DNA from: JAXLWB01 sp046328715
GTDB taxonomy: Bacteria; Chloroflexota; Anaerolineae; Caldilineales; Caldilineaceae
Length of the DNA stretch: 64,000 nucleotides
Reading direction: 5' to 3'
NCBI GenBank assembly: GCA_046328715.1
Contig: JAXLWB010000007.1
Location: 62,001-126,000, forward strand
The notes beneath the pieces are model-generated. The model ran no database searches, was not told the origin of the DNA, and saw nothing but the letters and a program-made list of their open reading frames with translations. A program made the translations under genes and the position numbers. Shown piece by piece: positions 60,089 through 64,000 of the stretch; the first letter of the stretch is position 1; each line of letters begins with the position of its first letter.

Positions 60089-60655
60089 ATGAGAAACTTA
60101 GTTGTCTTTATGCACATGTCGCTGGATGGTTTTGCCGCTGGTCCCAACGGCGAGTTGGACTGGATTGCCTATGATCAGGAACTGGAGAAACATGCCGAAA
60201 CCGTGGTGGATACCGTAGGAACTGCGCTCTACGGGCGTGTGACCTACCACATGATGGAATATTGGCGCACCGTGTTATCCAACCCAGAGGCTAGCGAACA
60301 TGAACGAAACCATGCTAACTGGATCGAGGCCATTCCCAAAGTAGTGGTCTCGACCACGCTGAAAAGTGTTGACTGGAACAATACTACGATTATCTCCGAC
60401 AATCTGGTTGACGAAATTACGAAACTCAAGCAGCAACCCGGCAAGGACATTGTGATCTTCGGTAGCCCCAGCCTTTCTCAGACACTTGCCCAACTTGGTT
60501 TGGTCGATGCGTATCAGTTGAGCTTGAGCCCGGTCATTTTGGGCGCGGGTAAGCCATTCTTCGCACACCAGGAACAGAAGGCGCAGTTACAACTACTGTC
60601 GACCAAGACCTTTGCCTCGGGTGCGTTGGCGATGCACTATAAAGCGGTGAAATAA
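60089..60655 (+). CDS. RibD_C/DHFR-family reductase, paralogue 2
   Basis: The 188-residue protein has MSLDGFAAGPNGELDW, LYGRVTYHMMEYW, KQQPGKDIVIFGSPS and the ending LLSTKTFASGALAMHYK. It is close to paralogue 1 at 56301 and of equal length. AGGGAG precedes the ATG. It follows the DUF998 gene after 35 bases. Confidence 0.9.
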   Translation: MRNLVVFMHMSLDGFAAGPNGELDWIAYDQELEKHAETVVDTVGTALYGRVTYHMMEYWRTVLSNPEASEHERNHANWIEAIPKVVVSTTLKSVDWNNTTIISDNLVDEITKLKQQPGKDIVIFGSPSLSQTLAQLGLVDAYQLSLSPVILGAGKPFFAHQEQKAQLQLLSTKTFASGALAMHYKAVK

Positions 60656-60669
60656 AACAGAATCGTATG

Positions 60670-60734
60670 GAACCGCAGATGAAGCTGATTTGGCTGATAA
60701 AAGCTGGATTTTCTATTCATCTTATCCGCGGTTC
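60670..60734. repeat. GAACCGCAGATGA inverted repeat
   Basis: GAACCGCAGATGAA-like word at the left end pairs imperfectly with TTCATCTTATCCGCGGTTC at the right end. It shares its word with the element at 54476-54568, showing that two gaps 6 kb apart carry related repeats. Confidence 0.75.
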
Positions 60735-60770
60735 AATTTTTACATCAGAACAAAAGGAGAGGCGAGGAAC

Positions 60771-61571
60771 ATGGAAACAGTCACTTCAAAAGATGGCACA
60801 AAGATTGTCTACGATCGGTTTGGCAGTGGGCCAGCTTTGATCAGTATTCTCGGGGCAACGGCAACCCGTGGCATGGCAGCACCACAAGGTGACGCCGAGA
60901 GCAATTCACCGTTTACCAGCTACATCTACGACCGCCGTGGCCGTGGCGATAGTGGCGATACTCAGCCTTTTTCCGTTGCGCGTGAGATCGAAGACCTCGA
61001 AGCAATGATCGACGTAGCGGGTGGATCGGCTTTTGTCTTTGGCCATTCCTCTGGTGCAGTCTTGGCGTTGCGAGCGGCTGGCAAGCTGGGCAGCAAGGTC
61101 AAGAAGTTGGCGCTCTATGAACCACCCTTTATCATCGACCAGAGCCGACCACCCATTCCGGCTGATTATGTGCCCCATCTACGCCAACTGATCGCCGAGG
61201 GTCGCCCCGAGGATGCACTGATCTACTTTATGACCGTTGCAGTTGGCGTCCCCGCTGAATATATTGGCGGGATGAAGCAAGCTCCTTTCTGGGCCTCTTC
61301 GGTAAAAGTGGCACACACCATCAGCTACGATGGCGAAATCATGGGTGACACTATGTGGGGCGATCCAGCCTCCTTAAAGCAATTCGCTACCACCAGTACA
61401 CCCACCTTGGTCATGGTGGGGGGCAATAGCCCGGCCTATCAGCAGAATGCAGTAGAAACGTTGGCCAAGATCCTGCCCAATGCGCAATATCGTAGCATGG
61501 CCGGACAAGATCATGGCATTGCGCCGGAAGTATTAGAACCGGCATTGGTCGAATTTTTCCTAGGGGAGTAA
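60771..61571 (+). CDS. Alpha/beta-hydrolase
   Basis: The 266-residue protein has an alpha/beta fold with the nucleophile Ser in VFGHSSGA (GxSxG, about residue 93), an acid likely in the strand TPTLVMVGGNSP region, and His in AGQDHGIAPE near the end. The N-terminus METVTSKDGTKIVYDRFG is typical. A longer frame from 60690 runs through the upstream repeat and is not used; AAGGAGAGG precedes the ATG at 60771. Substrate is unknown. It is three bases ahead of the third reductase gene. Confidence 0.9.
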   Translation: METVTSKDGTKIVYDRFGSGPALISILGATATRGMAAPQGDAESNSPFTSYIYDRRGRGDSGDTQPFSVAREIEDLEAMIDVAGGSAFVFGHSSGAVLALRAAGKLGSKVKKLALYEPPFIIDQSRPPIPADYVPHLRQLIAEGRPEDALIYFMTVAVGVPAEYIGGMKQAPFWASSVKVAHTISYDGEIMGDTMWGDPASLKQFATTSTPTLVMVGGNSPAYQQNAVETLAKILPNAQYRSMAGQDHGIAPEVLEPALVEFFLGE

Positions 61572-61574
61572 CCT

Positions 61575-62219
61575 ATGTCGAAACTTCGTTTCCGCATTGC
61601 AATGTCGTTGGATGGCTATGTCGCCGGCCCCAATCAGAGCCTCGAAAACCCACTTGGCGAAGGGGGAATGCGGCTGCACGAATGGGCCTTTGCCCTCCAG
61701 ACCTTTCGGGAAACGCATGGCATGGAGGGTGGAGAGGCAAACCAAAGCAGCCAAGTGCTTGACGCATTTAATGCCAATATGGGCGCGACGGTGATGGGGC
61801 GTAACATGTTTGGCGGATACCCTGGTGACTGGAGCTCGGAAAATCCATGGAATGGCTGGTGGGGCGAAGATCCGCCTTTTCACCACCCGGTCTTTGTGAT
61901 CACCCAATATGCGCGTGAACCATTGGTAATGCAGGGCGGAACCATCTTTTATTTTGTCACCGATGGCATCGAATCAGCGCTGGCGCAGGCACGGAAAGCC
62001 GCGGCTGGCAAGGATATATCGCTCGGCGGTGGAGCCAATGTCGCTCAGCAATATCTGGCCGCCGGGCTGGTCGATGAAATGTTGATCCATCTTGTACCCA
62101 TTCTTCTTGGATCGGGCGAACGACTCTTTGAGCATCTAGGTGACAAGTTGCATGGGTTGAAGCTAGTGCAAACCGTGCCTACGGCGGATGTGATCCATCT
62201 TAAGTTTGTCCGCGGTTAG
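61575..62219 (+). CDS. RibD_C/DHFR-family reductase, paralogue 3
   Basis: The 214-residue member starts RFRIAMSLDGYVAGPNQ, has an insert rich in Gly/Glu (LGEGGMRLHEWAF), VMGRNMFGG, and the NADPH loop GKDISLGGGANVAQQYL, then VPILLGSGERLFEHLG. It is more distant from the other two than they are from each other. Its ribosome site GGGGAG overlaps the stop region of the hydrolase gene, so the two are coupled. Confidence 0.9.
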   Translation: MSKLRFRIAMSLDGYVAGPNQSLENPLGEGGMRLHEWAFALQTFRETHGMEGGEANQSSQVLDAFNANMGATVMGRNMFGGYPGDWSSENPWNGWWGEDPPFHHPVFVITQYAREPLVMQGGTIFYFVTDGIESALAQARKAAAGKDISLGGGANVAQQYLAAGLVDEMLIHLVPILLGSGERLFEHLGDKLHGLKLVQTVPTADVIHLKFVRG

Positions 62220-62231
62220 GAAAAATCGCTT

Positions 62232-62597
62232 GTGATTGACACCCAAAATCGTATTGTGCAACTCTGCATCGAAGGTTCGCAGGCAGAATTGGCTGGTAAC
62301 CGCGAAGCTGCAACACGCTGTTACCAAGCTGCCTGGGACGCGGCCACAAATGATACTGAAGCGTGTATTGCTGCCCATTACCTGGCCCGCTTTCAGCCCA
62401 CATCCGAAGCGATTTTTCATTGGAATCAAGTCGCTTTACAACGAGCCGAGGCGGTCGCAGATGAGCGGGTACAAGCTTTTATGCCTTCGCTCTATCTGAA
62501 CATGGGGCGCTCGTATGAATTGCTTGGCAACCAGCCAGAAGCGCAACGTTATTATGGGTTAGCAGCAGCCTTGGGTTTTCCGCACCAGGAGGACTGA
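62232..62597 (+). CDS. Small TPR-type protein
   Basis: The 121-residue product is all-helical with two TPR-like units: ELAGNREAATRCYQAAWDAA and NMGRSYELLGNQPEAQRYYGLAAALG (given in outline; each has the AxxxxG/YxxA spacing). It starts with GTG, 12 bases after the reductase stop, behind AGGAAAA. TPR units bind peptides; the partner is unknown. Confidence 0.72.
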   Translation: MIDTQNRIVQLCIEGSQAELAGNREAATRCYQAAWDAATNDTEACIAAHYLARFQPTSEAIFHWNQVALQRAEAVADERVQAFMPSLYLNMGRSYELLGNQPEAQRYYGLAAALGFPHQED

Positions 62598-62609
62598 GGG
62601 TGGCAAGGC

Positions 62610-63053
62610 ATGGATGAGAATCGAGAGCATCGCACAGATGAACATTGCCCCGAATGTGGTGCCCCACTTGTTGATGGCATGAACTGCTGGGAGCAATTGG
62701 GAGCTATCATTGCCTGGGAATGGCAAGACCCAGAGTTGATGGCACAGCACTTTTTGACGGTTGCTTCCTATAATCTGCAACACCCAGCGCAATTTACCGA
62801 GGATGCTATCACTGGACTCGCTCAACAGTTTTGTGAGCATTTGGACAAGGGGCTGCCGGTTACTGAAATTCGCCGTCGCATGGCGCAAAGTGCTAAAGGC
62901 AAGACGAAAGTACTCAAGCCAGAGGCAGAACGGCATCTGGTCTTGAAATCGCGGTCAATGACTATTGCCGATGTCTATCTCCCCGATCAGCCTCAGGGCG
63001 CAGCGGAGCGGGTGAAGGCATGGGCCGCGAGCATTCGCTCGGAGTTAGCTTAG
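62610..63053 (+). CDS. DUF5946-family protein
   Basis: The 147-residue protein starts with a zinc-knuckle-like CPECGAPLVDGMNCW, followed by the helical DUF5946 body with WEWQDPELMAQHFLTVASY. It is 12 bases after the TPR gene. The function of this family is unknown. DUF5946 genes are often mixed with other small-enzyme genes like those here. Confidence 0.8.
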   Translation: MDENREHRTDEHCPECGAPLVDGMNCWEQLGAIIAWEWQDPELMAQHFLTVASYNLQHPAQFTEDAITGLAQQFCEHLDKGLPVTEIRRRMAQSAKGKTKVLKPEAERHLVLKSRSMTIADVYLPDQPQGAAERVKAWAASIRSELA

Positions 63054-63054
63054 G

Positions 63055-63164
63055 AGCCGTCTAAAAAGCACACCTGGCAGGTATTATTGTAGTATCCATT
63101 GGCGGCTTCTGACCTGCCAAACCTGCCAGGTATATCAGATTCCATAAACTTTTAGACGATCCTT
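63055..63164. repeat. Nested inverted repeat between DUF5946 and DUF1801 genes
   Basis: Outer arms CGTCTAAAA (63058-63066) and TTTTAGACG (63150-63158) pair perfectly, and inner ACCTGGCAGGT (63072-63082) pairs with ACCTGCCAGGT (63121-63131), both nearly self-palindromic. An extra AACCTGCC copy lies inside. The outer arms extend to AGGA/TCCT near the flanking genes. Confidence 0.75.
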
Positions 63165-63176
63165 TAGGAGCAAAAC

Positions 63177-63566
63177 ATGCCCTCTGTAAAAAATCAACGT
63201 GTCGAAGACTTTATCGCTACACTCGATCATCCGTACAAAGCAGAGATCGCTGAATTGCGGCAGATCATTCTGGGCGCTGATCCACGAATCGGAGAGGAGA
63301 TCAAGTGGAATGCACCTAGTTTCTATACAACTCAACACTTTGCCACCTTTCAACTACGGGCAAAAACCGGCGTGCAGATTATCTTGCATTTGGGTACAAA
63401 GGTGCGTGAGACAGCAACGACTGGGATCACGATCCCCGATCCTGAATTGCTCTTGACTTGGCTGGCAAAGGATCGGGCCTCGGTCATTTTCCAGAATATA
63501 GATGAGATTCATGCCAAGCGCGCAGCGTTTACCGCCTTGATTCGGGAGTGGATCGAGTATGTGTAA
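63177..63566 (+). CDS. DUF1801-family protein
   Basis: The 129-residue protein matches DUF1801 (YdhG-like): VEDFIATLDHPYKAEIAELRQII, EEIKWNAPSFYTT and FQLRAKTGVQIILHLG. Proteins of this group have a small alpha-beta fold and unknown function. AGGAG precedes the ATG by eight bases. Confidence 0.88.
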   Translation: MPSVKNQRVEDFIATLDHPYKAEIAELRQIILGADPRIGEEIKWNAPSFYTTQHFATFQLRAKTGVQIILHLGTKVRETATTGITIPDPELLLTWLAKDRASVIFQNIDEIHAKRAAFTALIREWIEYV

Positions 63567-63592
63567 TATATATTTTACGTTCGTCAAGTAAG

Positions 63593-64000
63593 ATGATGAA
63601 GCCAAATTTACCCATCATCCGTCTTGCAACCGAGGACGATGTAGCGGCAATTGTTGCCCTGACTGACGCGGCTTATCGTAAATTCCTGCCACGACTCGGC
63701 CGCAAACCACAACCAATGACGACTGACTATCAGCAGTTTATCAAGCAACATTCGATGTGGCTACTGGAAATTGATCAACGACTGGTTGGCGTGCTTGCCT
63801 TGAAACACGAGATAGATTCCCTTTTAATTTACAGCGTAGCAATCGACCCGACTGAGCAGAAACGTGGATATGGGCGTCTGTTATTGGCTCACGCAGAAGA
63901 CGAGGCAAAACAGGCTGGGTATCGATCCGTTCGACTGTATACAAACGTATTGATGGAAGAAAATATAGCGTTGTATAAGCGAATTGGCTATCAGGAGACA
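63593..64000 (+). CDS. GNAT-family N-acetyltransferase, N-terminal part
   Basis: The frame is open to the end of the window, giving 136 residues. It has the GNAT pattern: IIRLATEDDVAAIVALTD at the start, a beta strand pair LLIYSVAIDP, the acetyl-CoA loop QKRGYGRLLL (R/QxxGxG/A), and LYTNVLMEENIALYKRIGY near the end of the window. It should transfer an acetyl group to an amine. Two adjacent ATGs (63593, 63596) are possible starts. Confidence 0.88.
   Translation, partial: MMKPNLPIIRLATEDDVAAIVALTDAAYRKFLPRLGRKPQPMTTDYQQFIKQHSMWLLEIDQRLVGVLALKHEIDSLLIYSVAIDPTEQKRGYGRLLLAHAEDEAKQAGYRSVRLYTNVLMEENIALYKRIGYQET

Overview
The window reads as chromosomal DNA of a Chloroflexota bacterium, probably from the Anaerolineae/Caldilineae side. 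This is inferred from style, not from a marker gene. The clues are secreted proteins with Pro-Thr-Pro linkers, two large GT39-like membrane proteins that share a beta-rich C-terminal module, a type II isopentenyl-diphosphate isomerase, several ABC operons with lipoprotein binding proteins, and many small stress or xenobiotic-type enzymes. No rRNA, tRNA, CRISPR array or complete insertion sequence was found.

Layout. 1-5.5 kb is a peptide ABC transporter operon (binding protein, two permeases, two ATPases) with a four-helix-bundle (23S-IVP type) gene lodged between the two ATPases inside a 36-bp inverted repeat. 5.9-10.4 kb holds a cytokinin-dehydrogenase-like FAD oxidase, an EamA exporter and a GT39-like protein. 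10.4-15.8 kb (minus) is a YnjBCD-like ABC system whose ATPase gene is separated from the permeases by a small unrelated gene and a decayed gene. 16-19.6 kb carries a BioB-like radical SAM protein and a DinG helicase. 19.8-28.8 kb is an envelope block: a LysM/fasciclin secreted protein, a three-repeat secreted protein, a class A penicillin-binding protein and an anchored extracytoplasmic protein. 28.8-34 kb holds small genes in AT-rich surroundings: a degenerate receiver protein, an IS630-type HTH protein and a tandem DsbA-like protein.

34-45.3 kb is one long minus-strand run: GT39-like protein, Nfu-N protein, glycosylasparaginase-like hydrolase, LspA lacking a catalytic Asp, E2 and E3 of a 2-oxoacid dehydrogenase, a 4HBT thioesterase, an MBL-fold hydrolase, a GalE-like epimerase and MltG. 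45.4-51.8 kb has a TetR-P450 pair with clear operators, type II IDI, an M1 peptidase with HEAT repeats, and a 54-residue membrane protein.

52.3-64 kb is an accretion of short regulator-enzyme genes: HxlR/DoxX, DUF899, an MFS pump, three RibD_C/DHFR-like reductases, a leaderless ArsR followed by AHSA1 and HD-hydrolase genes, DUF998, an alpha/beta hydrolase, DUF5946, DUF1801 and GNAT.

The most striking pattern is that many gene junctions contain a long inverted repeat, each with its own sequence but built from reiterated short words. The arms often begin at or inside a stop codon. One such element lies in frame inside mltG, and one pair of arms encloses the four-helix-bundle gene.
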